A DNA stretch of 64,000 bases, taken from the NCBI RefSeq assembly GCF_000226095.1, contig NC_016475.1:3348001-3412000 (forward strand), written 5' to 3'. The DNA is from Thermothelomyces thermophilus ATCC 42464 (lineage: Eukaryota; Ascomycota; Sordariomycetes; Sordariales; Chaetomiaceae). Numbering within the stretch: position 1 is the stretch's first letter; the number at the start of each line of letters is the position of its first letter. The translations under genes and the position numbers were made by a program. Under the pieces are notes generated by a model. It had not been told where the DNA came from and ran no database searches. It saw only the letters and a program-made list of their open reading frames with translations. Positions 36,307 through 47,722 of the stretch are shown in pieces.

Positions 36307-38380
36307 GGTGGACGGTGATGGTTTGGCGTTCGGCGCTGTCGCTGCTTCGCCTTGCAGAAGATGACTGTGAGTGAAGAGGCAGGAACCGGCTGGTGAGGTG
36401 TGTCGAATGCATCATCAGCCCTGCCGATGGCCTCTTCTCGCGCAGCGGGGTTCTGCGACCTTTCGGGATGCATTTTGAAGCGGGGCGCGCGGCCGATTAC
36501 TCGTAACTCCGTCACCGAGTTCCGCGCGAATAGGGGGGCATGATTGCCCCAGGGTTCGGCACAGGCCGCGTTGTTCCTGCCCGTGGGCTTTGTCAGCGAG
36601 CGGAAGCAGGTGATGGACGATAACAAGTTGGGGTTCAGCAGGACGGCCCCCGTGTTGCAGAGATATACCCAAGCCATGGCCAGGGACTTGCGAGAGGCTA
36701 GACCCGAGATCGCCATCCCTGCGATCTGCAGGCAAGTGGGCTTTTCATTTTCGAATAAGGTGGCTCCGTACTTTTTCGAGAAGCTTGAATTTGGACCGTG
36801 CTCTCGTGCCATGCGGGTGCGCAAATTCGTTAAGTTGACACGGGTCGCTTGTAAGGAAGGTACCTTAGGGAGGCTGTGTGTTCACTGAGCACCAACCCAC
36901 CCGACCGACTCCAGGCAACCTTTTTGCCTTCAACACATTGATCAATCAACACTCCATTCTCATTGCAAGCTCGGATAGCTCCCATTACGAGTTACGACTA
37001 TCCCCCGGCTTCTGCATTCTTCTCTTTTCTTTTTTTGGTCTCGTTTCATTCGTGTCGTTTGACGCTAATGAGCTTTATCTGTCCGTTATATATATATTTG
37101 TTCTGCCTTAAAGCAACACCCCTTGGAATGACAACTGCCAAGCTCCAGGCCGCCGTGCCCGCATCTTCACAGCGCTCTGCTACATCCGAGAGGTCTGTGA
37201 CGGCTGATATACTTCAGGGAATCGATCTTGACTGCCATTTGATATTTATTCTAGACCGATTCCCCTCATCTTCTTGTTACTGCTCATCACTTTCGCGGCC
37301 CAGTAGATGTCGTCTCTTGACCATTGCTCTCTCCCTCCAACACACCAAAGTATTTGCAAAAGAGGCGTCGTGCCTAACTTCCGGATGATGAAGTACTGCA
37401 AGCACGAACGTCGTGGAAGAATCGCAGATGGCAGCCCTCAAATGCCGGCGCTCGGCTGCCCCTTGCAGCTCTCCAAAGCAAAGCTTTAACGTTTCTTGGC
37501 TCAGCCAGGTCCGCGAGTCGTCAGGTTTAGGCTAAAGGAGGCACCGTCAAGTCCATTTCATCGAACGGCCCTCTTCCGGATCTCATTGCTGATCCCCAAC
37601 CACAGCTCGCACATTTCCTTCCGTGCCGCTCCGCCTAATATATGACGGGCCCCAGCATCTATAGAGCTGCTCATCTCTTTCCCACGACGTCGGCTATATC
37701 CTTCCAATCAAGACTTCGGATCGTCATCCGCGAGCGCCGGCAAACGAATTTCTCCAATTACTTCCATGGCGTCTCCGCGCTTCCATCTAGAAATGATTGC
37801 TCATTCGGGACTACTAACGTGGCATCCGGCTGCCGGCTGGAGGAAGTTCTACGACAGAGGTCAAAACGTCAACATTGGATGGGCCAACCATAGCCAGGCA
37901 AAAGCTGCTGACCGCAAGCGTTTTGCATCGCTCGGAGCGAAATCGCGTGGGGGAGCTTGGCTTTAATCTTTTGAGCTCCTGCTTCCCCGGATCCTTGCCA
38001 CGATAGGAGGCTTCTTCGTCCATGACCCCGGCCGCGTTGTCACCGTCGCGTGGTACCTGCCTGACCAGCCTTCTTAGTCCGGCTTGGGTCGTTCCACAAA
38101 TTTGCTCCGAATTGGTGATGTCCCTTTCCGGATTTGCGCGATCTGTGTGTGCAGGACACTACTTCGCACCATACCAGTAGCAGCCCAGGGCCCGGGTTGA
38201 CAAGCCACCCCTCTCGAGGAGGGGTAGATCAATGCAGGGCCCTGGACGGAAACCTATATAATAGACAAGCCCTCCTGGACCCGTGGCTTACCCGTAGCTC
38301 AGAGGTAGTCCGTCAAAAGCGTCCCAGGGTTTGTCGCAGAGAGCAAGTCAGGTTTTGTTTCCCTGAGAGAAGAGAGAAAA
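36307..38380. other. Intergenic between divergent ARA2-like and AA8 genes
   Basis: About 2.1 kb with no gene I can support. A pyrimidine-rich tract at 37005-37060 is followed by a weak plus frame starting at 37128 (MTTAKLQAAVP, 86 codons to 37388) without motifs. The right part (37500-38380) is the AA8 gene's promoter. AAGGTACCTT at 36857-36866 is a perfect palindrome of the GGTACC type seen elsewhere in the window. Confidence 0.45.
38254..38263 (+). promoter_or_regulatory. Possible TATA element of the AA8 gene
   Basis: CTATATAATA lies about 120 nt upstream of the start codon at 38381, a reasonable distance for a fungal TATA box. The evidence is composition and position only. Confidence 0.35.
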
Positions 38381-39221
38381 ATGCAGCTCATCCAGAGTGT
38401 TGCACGAGTGGCTGCCTTCCTGGGCCTCGGTATGAGCACCCCTTGACCCCTTTCATTGTCCCTCTATTCCGGGGGATAATAAGAGGCGAGGTGGACTAAC
38501 TCGGTGGTCTGACTTGCCAGCCCGGAGACAATTCGAGCCCGATTCGTCCCCGTATGAGGACCCGGAAACCGGCCTGACCTTCGCCTCGTACACCAGCGAC
38601 CGCGGTATCACGTTCCGCGTGGCCATTCCTGATCCCGTCCCTGAGGACAAGGTATTCGACACGCTCCTTCAGATTGTGGCACCCAAGGAGCTCGGCTGGG
38701 TTGGCTGGGCCTGGGGCGGCTCCATGACATACAACCCGCTCACTGTCGTCTGGGCGGACGGGGACAACGTCGTCCTGTCGTCACGGATTGCCTAGTACGT
38801 GTTTCTCCGTTTATTCCTCCCGGCCCCCCTTCCCCCCCTTCCCCCCTGATTCTCCCGACCTGCGCGGGCGCGAGCACACAACAGAGTGACCAACCACCCC
38901 GACAGCGGCTACTTCAGCCCGCCCGAGAACCCTGACGCGCAGTACACTGTCTTGGAGACGGGAACGCACGTCAACGAGACGCACTTCCAGGTCACGGCCA
39001 AGTGCACCGGCTGCTCGAGGTGGGGCGACGAAGACACGGGCTACACCGAGCTCGACCCGGCATATCAGACCACCTTCGCATTCGCCTACTCGGAGACGCC
39101 TGTGGAGACCCCCAGCGACCCGGCTTCCAACTTTGGCATCCACGACAGCCTGGGACATCCGATCTACGACCTGGCTACGGCCCAGAATGCCAACTTTGAC
39201 GAGGTGGTGGGAGCGCTTTAA
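38381..39221 (+). CDS. Secreted stand-alone AA8 cytochrome domain (cellobiose dehydrogenase type)
   Basis: Three exons (38381-38429, 38521-38794, 38906-39221) give 212 residues. A short signal peptide (MQLIQSVARVAAFLGLA) is followed by a single cytochrome b domain like the N-terminal part of cellobiose dehydrogenase. The two axial heme ligands of that family are apparent: M85 in WGGSMTYNPL and H187 in NFGIHDSLG. C141 and C144 (CTGC) likely form the conserved disulfide. No flavin dehydrogenase domain, linker or cellulose-binding module follows, so the protein is a free electron carrier. In fungi such proteins are thought to pass electrons to lytic polysaccharide monooxygenases or to reduce iron; that role is inference. 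The second intron (38795-38905) uses the acceptor at 38905 because earlier AGs would bring a stop or break the frame. Confidence 0.9.
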
Positions 39222-40318
39222 GCGCGGCTTCCTGGTCTACCGACCTCGGAGGGTGCCGAGCCCTGTTTTTCTATCGCGTGCAGAAAGATTCGGGCAGATG
39301 GGAGGTTGACATTTCAGACATAGCAGCACTAAATAGACTATGACTTTGTGAATGTTGCATTCTCCCGTGTGCCGAGCCCATAATAGCTGTGGGCGATGAG
39401 GATTGAGCTCTTACTAGCTGCTCGTTCGTGTGTGGCTTCTCCGTGACCCAGTCGATAAACAGGATACAGAGTGATTTTATAAAGGTGTACGAGACACTAA
39501 AGGTTAATCGAAAATACGAACCTAAGTACCTAGTGACGAGGAGCAAGAACGATATTTGTAAATTGCTGCCCGTATTATATACACAACCCTGCTACTGATC
39601 CCGTCAGCTTCTGAGCTCAGGAAATCATAGTCCAACACCAGCAAGCGCGCTCTAGGTCGGGCTGAAAGGGGAAAGGGAGCAGAAATTAAAAGGCTAGACA
39701 ATGAGGCCTGGTCTCGAGCTGTTATTACATGCAAAGCTGCTGAGAACTCACTCGAGATAGCCCGAGTTCAGTCTCTGGATTATTTAATGCAACATTCTGA
39801 TTCCGCAATGGATTGGTTAACCAGGAAACATAATTACTCATTGTCTTCTAGCTAGATTCCAGATGTTTGTGAGTAAAAAATTCGGGGACGTTGGCAAAAT
39901 GAATCCTGGTAATTACGCGTGATGCAAGCAAAGAAACCCAGGTATGCACCTAAGTATTTTTTTCGGGTTATATCGAACATGTAAGTAGGCACTTCGTGCC
40001 GTGGTTCAGTCCGGGGGCCAGATTAAGTGCCCGTTACATTCTAGGGTACGTCGAGTGTAGACAAGGTGAGCGGGGGGATTGCAACGTCAACGTGCCCCAA
40101 CAAGGTAGGGACATGATTACCTACCTAGGTACCTATCCATACCATGTCACGGTACATGCGTACATACATAATCACCCGGTGCTTTTGCTTGTCAGCTGCC
40201 CACCGCAACATTCCCGGATGCTAATTACACGAAGCAATCATCGCCCACTGTCTCTGCGCTCAAAGACAGTCAAGAAACCCCCTTCTACCCCCTCAACTTG
40301 CAGGAAGGAAGGGGCAAG
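39222..40318. other. Intergenic before the sugar transporter
   Basis: About 1.1 kb with no gene seen. It contains the palindrome TACCTAGGTA at 40122-40131. The part from 40140 on is likely the transporter promoter and leader. Confidence 0.5.
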
Positions 40319-42544
40319 ATGTGGGAGATAGCAATCTCGAAGGCCGCCTGGCGCCTTCACTCCTTCTGCTTGATTTTAGCCCTGGGTTCGTTTGTTTGGG
40401 GGTAAGACTCCCTGATTCTCCGTATGAAGGGGGCTGCCCTCCAAGACCGATGCCGACGGTGGCTCTCGGTTCACCATGTCTGTTTTCATTGATTGTTTGA
40501 ATGTTTTGTTGTTGTTGTTATTGTTGTTGTTTTTTATCCTTGTCCGAAACTAACACGCATGGCTTTTTTCCCTCCACACTTCTAGGTACAACGTCGGCGT
40601 CCTAGCCTCCGTGCTCGTCCACCCGGGCTTCAAGCAGATCCTGGGTGAGCCAGACGCGCCCCGGCGCGGACTCATCACGGCCGTCTACTATCTCGGCTCG
40701 TGGCTGATCTACGTGTTGTTTGCACATCCCGTCGCCGACCGACTGGGCCGCCGCAACGCTGCTCTCGGCGGCATGTCGGTGATATGCCTCGGCCAGGGGC
40801 TTCAGACCGGCGCCGCCGGGCCGCACGCGCTCGCCATGATCATCGCCGGTCGCACCATCGCCGGCATGGGGACGGCCGTCATCTCGACGAGCGTGCCACT
40901 GTACCAGAGGTGAGATCCCGCCGCGGGGCAGCCAAGTGCCGAAAGGCATAATTAGAGGTAGGTAGTAAATAGGGATGCAGAACTTGTCTTCGCTAACGGT
41001 CATCACGGGGTGTCACAGCGAGATATCACCGCCGGGGCAGCGTGGTCGATATGTCGTCATGAACCACGTTGGCTTCGTTGCCGGCCTCTCCTCAGGTTTC
41101 TGGTTCGTAACGCTGACCCGTGCCCAGCCTTTCTGAGTAGTGACCTGTTCCTGACGAGACTCTAGGGTCGGATATGCCATGACGTTCTGGAACAACGACC
41201 GCGGGAGCGCGGTTGGTTGGCGGTTTTCTCTCGGTGCATCCTTTGTGCCGGCCTTGATCTTTGTCGCCGCCCTTCCGTTTATGCGCGAGTCGTAAGTCGA
41301 ATTGTCTTTGATTAATATCTCGCCCAGACCACGGAATTATAGAACAAGGAAAATTTCAGAGGCACACTCGCTGACCAGGTCAACATCTCGCTCGCTCCTT
41401 CGTCACCGGAGCAATAGGCCGCGCTGGCTGGTCGAGCACGGGAAGACCGAGGAGGCGCTCGAGACGCTGCGGTTCTACCGAGAAGGTTACTACGGCCCAG
41501 ACGAGGTCCAGGCGGAGCTGTCAGGCATCGAGCGCTCGATTGCCGCGTTCCGGAACTCGGGCCTCACTTGGGTCTCGCTGTTCTCGGACGGCAGCCTCTT
41601 TGCGCGCATGTGGCGGGCGGCGCTCCTGCAGTTCCTGGCCCATCTCTGCGGCGCCACGGCCATGAAATACTACCTTCCCGCGCTGTTCCAGGCCCTGGGG
41701 TTCAGCCACCGCGTGTCCCTGCTTGCTGGCGGCATTGAGAGCACGCTCAAGACGGGATGCACTGTTATCGACATGCTCCTCATCGACAGGGCAGGCCGTC
41801 GTCTCACTCTCATTGCTGGGGCCGGCGTCATGGCTTTTGCTTTACTGGTGGGTCTATTCTCCTTTTCTTAACTCTATCCCTATCTTTTCTTTATTTGTTG
41901 TCTTGTTTGGAGCAAGAATGGAACAAGAATTCAGGGTTGAATGAATGGCTGACATGATCGGTGGCTCTCCAACTCCTATCTGCCCTCAAATCCAGATCAA
42001 CGGCGCGCTCCCGCTGGCGTACCCCGACAACGTGAACAGAGCGGCCGACTACGTCTGTGTCGTCTTCATATTTGTCTACGCCCTAGGCTACAGCTTGGGC
42101 TTCGGCCCTGCTGCGTGGGTCTACGGCGCTGAGGTAAGAGCCCCCTGGAACCACGACCACCCTCCTTTTTTTTTTTTTCCGATGGGGATGCAGGGCTGCA
42201 ATAATACATTTTGGTCGTCTTCTTCTCACACCAGACGTCAGATCTTTCCCACTGCCATCCGCGCCCGAGGGTTGAGTCTAGCCGCCTCCTGCGGCGCCTT
42301 GGCCGCCGTCATCGTTGCCCAGGTATGGCCGGTGGGCATCGCCAATCTCGGTTCCAGCATCTACTTCTTCTTCATGGCGGTCAACCTGATCAGTGTACCC
42401 GTTATTTACCTGTTCTACCCGGAGACCAAAGGGCGGCCGCTGGAGGACATGGAGGAATTGTTTGGAGCCGGCTCGGGAGCCTCGTCCGACGACCTCCTCA
42501 TCGGCCCAGGGGATCACGCACACCCCCGAGAATCGTGCCCCTGA
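40319..42544 (+). CDS. MFS sugar transporter
   Basis: Sugar porter of the major facilitator superfamily in the plasma membrane. Seven exons (40319-40401, 40586-40909, 41019-41102, 41166-41291, 41418-41847, 41996-42133, 42242-42544) give 495 residues with about twelve helices. Family motifs are DRLGRRNA after helix 2, GRTIAGMGTAVIST, SPRWLVEHGKTEEAL in the central loop, DRAGRRLTL, YGAEIFPTAIRARG and the closing PETKGRPLEDMEELF. The usual GYDQG in helix 1 is GYNVG here. The last intron's acceptor is set at 42241 because only it yields the conserved GAEIFPT. The substrate is not predictable. It lies near genes for polysaccharide breakdown. Confidence 0.94.
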
Positions 42545-42924
42545 CTATCTCACAAAGTTTGTGGCCGCAGCGTTTGCCGGTAACCAGTGAAAATTCACCT
42601 TCATGCATGAACAGCGCCTTGAATAGGTAATTACACACACTGAGAGGAGAGGTTCGCCCCGCGGTGGCGAAGTAGAAGCATTCGTCACCACCAAAGTGAC
42701 AGTTAATATTTAGTGGACATGTACAACCCGCTTCGTACCTACTTAGCCTTTTGTGCTTTGTGCCTTCGGAACAGAGGCATGGCAATCATTTCCGGCGTGG
42801 TTCACAATGCCTTTTCAAGAATATTAAGGCCAGACTGCTCCGACCACTTCCAACGTCCCAAGGTTAAAGCGTGCCACCCATTCTTCAGCTACCCAAAGGG
42901 GGTAGAGGCCCTGGTAATACTCAC
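42545..42924. other. Intergenic between convergent transporter and aminopeptidase genes
   Basis: About 380 nt, 3' UTRs of both genes. Nothing else seen. Confidence 0.5.
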
Positions 42925-44653
42925 TCAGAGGTAGGAAGCCTCCACCAAGAACGCGACCGTGAACTTGGCGTGTCGGAGGACAGCGTCCCACATGATAGTC
43001 GAGTAAGCCTGTCGCTGGAGTGAGCACAGTTCGCGGAAATTGTGTATCCAATCATCGGTGGAATTTCTCCTGTCCCACCACGTCGTAAAGGATGATGATT
43101 TATGAGAAAGGTGGGCTTACGTCGTTGGGAGTATGAATGTAGGGTGACGAGGTGTCCATCCGCTCGTCACACACATAGGCCGCCGCTGGTAAGCCAAATA
43201 TGTCAGTACTGCTCTCAGGGTAGCGTAGTTACCTGACTGTTTTTCTTTCTTTTTTTTTGTCACCGCTACAGGTGTGCATGTACGTACGCATGTCTAAAGA
43301 GGGAAGGAAAAAGGGGGGAATGTGAAAAGGTGAAGAAAGGGGAGAACTTACGGAACCCGTTGGACCTCGCTGACGCATGATCCGAGCATCCGTATCCGCA
43401 GGTGTCGCTCGTAGTCGAGCCGACGTATGCGGTAGCCACGATCCGGGTATATGCGGTCAGGGCCGAGTCAACATAGTCAGTGTAGATGGACAGTTTCCCG
43501 CTGGGCGAATAGCCTGCCATGTCCTGGTTGACGACGGCGAGCACGCTCTTGCCGGCCGACTTGTAGTTGGAGAAGACGGCCTGTGAGCCGAGCAGGCCGC
43601 CTTCCTCGCCGGCGTAAAAATGGAACTCGAGAGTGTTCTTGGGCTTGAATCCATCCTCGGCCAACACCCGAAGTGCCTCGAGGAGGACCACGACACCGGA
43701 CCCGTTGTCGTCAGCGCCTGGTCCACGCGCTGTCGAGGACCCGCCGGTAGAGTCATAGTGCGCCGAGACAATGACTGCGTCATCGGATCGCGTCAGATTC
43801 CAGTCAGCGTCGATTTCTACTAGCGTTGACATGATTGGGTTCCTCTCTCTTCCTTTCTTCTCTTCTCTTCGCTTTTATATTCCTCCCTCCCCCCCCCTCT
43901 CTTCGATGGAACATATTAAATAAAGGAAATGGGAGGAAGGTTGGCTTGATTAGTTCATACCTAGGTTTGACGTAGTGCCCGGAATTTTAGCAATGAGGGA
44001 TGGCTGGTTGAAGGAGTGGGTGAACTGAGTCACGGTAATGGATGGATTGGCCGCGGCGACGCTCCTGATGGTGTCGAACAGCCAGGTGCCGGCCTGGGTC
44101 CCGTACGAGCTTCTATAATAGCGGTTATAGAAGCTTGTTCATGTCGGATCGGAATCAGAATTGAGATCCTATTGTCAGCATGGCCAAAGTTCCCCCTGGT
44201 TCTCCTTTATCTCCCATTCCCCACCACAGAGGCGTCCATTCAGATGCCTTCCCGCTGGGAGAGTACCTACTCGGTCAAGGTCTTCAGCCAAGTCTTAGGA
44301 TTCGTAGTCGAGACTGCTGCCACCAGTGGATTGGCCTCGGCTTGGTGGCTGACGCTGGACGGGTACGAGACAGCCTGTGCCGAGACGGTGTTGTTTCCAT
44401 TGCGGGAGTCGGGTGCTGACAGTGCGGCGAGCACTTCGGGGTCGGTGATGTCAGTTATGTCGACAAAGCCGATGCCCTTTGATTTGTAGTCTCGAATCTT
44501 CTGCTCTTCGGTTATCCACTGTCCGCCGTCTTCCGGGGATGTCTTGATGAGGCGCAACCCGGCCTTTGTTGCTCTCAACGACTCCGTGGTGGCCGCGGCA
44601 ACTGCTGACCAAGCCAGGCTGGCCAGCAGGGCGAGAACAGATGGGGCAACCAT
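42925..44653 (-). CDS. Secreted leucine aminopeptidase, peptidase family M28
   Basis: Five exons (44653-44271, 44133-43961, 43774-43352, 43185-43121, 43008-42925) give 375 residues. A signal peptide (MVAPSVLALLASLAWSAVAA) and an acidic propeptide precede the M28 catalytic domain starting near FYNRYYRSSYGTQ. The di-zinc site is visible: H191 in VSAHYDSTGG, the aspartate of GPGADDNGSG (207/208), E242/E243 in YAGEEGGLLGSQ (catalytic base and ligand), D270 in VVNQDMAGY and H344 in SPYIHTPND. Cysteines in DTCGYGCSDHAS may pair. It releases N-terminal residues from peptides outside the cell. The first intron (44134-44270) has a non-pyrimidine acceptor (ACAAG), so the residue at that junction (D128) is less certain. 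Confidence 0.92.
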
Positions 44654-45984
44654 GACTTCTGGCGGAATGTCGCTATGTGTCTACGGAAAGAAGGTAGGCA
44701 GGTAAGACGCCTTTGGCTTGTGCAGATGTCTGCTTTTTCCTCACTTCACAACGAACAAGGGCAAACATACATAACTAAGGCAGATATAATATTCATTATA
44801 CAGCCTACAAATAGTAATGCTCCCCGTCAACCTCTTAATATAAAAATTCATTACTGTACATACGTGATTACGCCTCGGCCTTGGCCCAGCTACATGGGGT
44901 CAACTCAAGGCCGAACAGCGCATGATACATACACACAAGAACCTACTACCATCCTGATGGTTTCGTACGCGCGTGATGGCCCATGTCTTGCCTGTAGCAT
45001 TTCGCCGGGGTCCACTTCCTGATGGAGAAGTTTGGGCGTTTGAGTGTCCCACGCACTACCTCGATCAGGCAGGTTCTATGCATGCGCCCGCGGGTTTAAG
45101 CACCACGGCTGTTATCTAGCAGCTGTCGATCTCTAGGCGCAGCGGCACTTGGACTTGCATCTAGTGCAACTGCCGAAAGCAGACTAGAGATGGTGACTTT
45201 TTCGATCTACCAGACGTGCGCAAGCCACTAAATACTTCCTTCTTGTTTTTTTTCTACTCTTTTTTTCTTTCCTTTCTCCTTTCTCTATTTCCTTTTTTGC
45301 TTGTCTCTTTGCTTTTTTCCTCTTCCTCCGCCCTTTTTTGGCCCTAGGAAATGGAGGGAGGACTGAGTTAAGCTCATGCACTCAGGGTACCAACCTGTAC
45401 ACTCATCGTGAAATGTAAAAAATGGCAGCTGGCAACGCCCTACCCCTCTCCCCCTCTCCCAGGAGAGTGTAATTCGTCGAGCACACATAATAAGAACACC
45501 GAACCAGGAACCAGCATATTTACACACATGTTCCAGTCGTAACATAGATAGCTGATAATTAGAACAGATCACATGAATCCCGGATCTGTACCTAGGTTGT
45601 CATGAGTCACTGGCATTAATCATGGAATACGAGTCCGTCAAAGCTTCAAGCCGGCAAGCACTTGGGGGGCACAGTCGAGAAGATCCAAGACCTTGGCTGT
45701 CCAAGACTGAAGTGACCATATTGGCAGTTGAGACAAGTTAAATACTACGGTACCCAGAAGGTGTGGGGTCGGGTCGTCCGCATAGGTAAGGTACCATAGT
45801 CACACAGTTCTAGTCTGGCAGGCCCCTCGTATATGAAGAGTCGCCTCGGGTGTCCGACACCGAAGCAATAGGGAAAATAATAATAATAATCATTAAATTG
45901 TTCTTTAGAAAATAATAAAAAAAGCCGCAACACCACTCTGCTTTGCCACACCAGGCATAGACAAAATACCCATGCAAGCTAAGG
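44654..45984. other. Intergenic before the M28 gene, after the PL4 gene
   Basis: About 1.3 kb without a recognisable gene. It includes a polypyrimidine tract (about 45238-45345, plus strand) and GGTACC-containing short repeats at 45740-45800. The stretch next to 44653 is the aminopeptidase promoter. Confidence 0.5.
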
Positions 45985-47722
45985 TCAAGCTGTGTAGAGT
46001 TCAACGGCATCGAAGATCTGTAAGAGAAGAATTGCCCCGAGTGGGGACTTGTTAGGGACTGCTCACCGGATGACGCGTAAAAAGAAAGTGGGGGGGTGGG
46101 TCAGGGTGGGAGGAGAAAAAGGGGCCATGACTTACAAAGTTGGGGCTCAGGAAGGCATCTCCATCGCTGCCAGAGACGGAACTGATTGTGATGGTGTTGG
46201 TGCCAGCGACGAGCGTGCCGGCGGGGATGTTGACGGTATAGATCTCGCCGTACCCGCGATAGGCGCCGCGCGTCACGCCGCGGCTGTCGATCTTGGTCGG
46301 GGCGGCCGGGACGGGGCCGGACCAGCCGTTGACCGTCGCCTGGGGGCGGCTCCCCGCGAAGCTGAGGGTCGTGGCGATGCGCAGGGTGGCGGCCCCCGGG
46401 GCGCTGGCCAGGTTGAACTTGATGGTCACCGGGTTGTTCACCGACTTGAAGACGGCCATGGGGAAGTCGGACAGCGTCGAGCTGCCCACCGTGTAGGTCA
46501 GGGGGCCCCAGCTGTCCATGCGGCTGTCGCTCGGGTGCATGCGGAGGAACTTGTCGGCGTTGCGGAACCCGGTCGGCTGGCCGTCGTACTCGCCGATCTG
46601 GAAGAGCGTGTTGCGGGACGTGTTGAAGTTGCCGGCAATGTCCTGCCTGGTCGTCTGGCCCGCGGACACGGTGACGGTGGTCGTGGCAATCTTGAACTCG
46701 GTCTGGTAAAGTACCATGGTGTACGTGCCGGGCTTCATCAGCGGCGAGGTGAAGGCGCCGCTGGATGACGTCTTGGCCCAGTACTGCGCATTGCTGTTGT
46801 ACCAGTGCACCACCCCCTGCATCCCGCTCTGCACGCCGCTCGCGGTCCCCTGCACGGTCCCGCGGCCGGAGGCGGGCACGTACCCGGTGACCGAGACCTC
46901 GCCGAACCACGAGACGTCCAGGTTCTTCACGCTGGGGATACCGGAGCGCGAGAACTGCATGGCGTACGGTCCGTGAAGCCCCATGCGGAACGCCTCGGTC
47001 TGCACGTGGCCGCTGTTCATGTAGTTGTACAGGTTGGTCGAATCCCCCGCGTTGTTCGAGTCGATGTCGCGGAAGAACGGGCCGCCGGACGACGACTCCT
47101 GCTGGGGCGTCATGATGCAGACGTGGATCAGGTCGCTGCCGCCGTACACGCAGTGCGAGTCCTCGTCGATGAAGCGTGTCGACGAGTAAAACTTGGACCT
47201 CGTCTGCCCGTTGACGATGAAGACATCGGACCCCTCGACTGTCGCGCTGGCGCCGCTCGTGTTGGAGACCTCGCCGTACGGGTACTCGTTGGGCAGTTTG
47301 TCGGGCAGCAGACGGGCGATGAAGCGCAGCTCGCCAACCGACGGCTCGGCGGTGATGTAGGTGGCCATGTAGATGATGCTCTCACCCTCCCGGACCACAA
47401 TGTAGTGCGTCAGGGTCGACGTCACACATGTCACCTTGATGTACCGGGACGATCCGCTGATCTGGCTGACCGAGACGGTGGCCGACCCGAGCCCGGAACC
47501 GATGTGGGTTCCGGTGTTGGAATACTGGAGCTCGGTGCCGCGATACTTGATCGAGTTGATGTCGCAGCTCGACTTGCTCACCGAGAAGACCAGCGGGTTG
47601 GCGGAGCCGGCATCGATGACATAGTTGTTGCCGGACGAGGTGTACCCGAACGCACTGAGGACCCCCGGCGCGAAGACGGAGGCCGACAGGACCAAGAGAC
47701 GGACGACAGATCGGAGTTCCAT
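45985..47722 (-). CDS. rglA: Rhamnogalacturonan lyase, PL4 (RglA-like)
   Basis: Two exons (47722-46136 and 46017-45985) with a 118-nt intron give 539 residues, close to the size of Aspergillus RglA. A signal peptide ends near VLSA (about residue 24). The N-terminal beta-sandwich catalytic domain is followed by a fibronectin-like domain (around [16 protein letters not shown]) and a C-terminal carbohydrate-binding jelly roll ending [14 protein letters not shown]. By motif, K177 ([11 protein letters not shown]) and H239 ([11 protein letters not shown]) are the likely counterparts of the catalytic Lys and His known in PL4; this is inference. The enzyme cleaves the backbone of rhamnogalacturonan I in pectin by beta-elimination. 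A CTGGGG word at 47794-47799 resembles a CreA carbon-catabolite repressor site upstream of the start. Confidence 0.95.

Noticed and set aside
35143-36318. 391-codon plus frame opposite the ARA2-like gene
   Set aside because: Antisense shadow; the minus-strand gene has the AKR catalytic residues.
38289-38310. TAGCTCAGAGGTAG, like a tRNA D-arm
   Set aside because: No T-arm or acceptor pairing follows; it lies in the AA8 gene leader.
38885-38905. Earlier acceptors for AA8 intron 2
   Set aside because: They bring a stop codon or shift the frame; the acceptor at 38905 alone restores the expected GYFSPPEN continuation.
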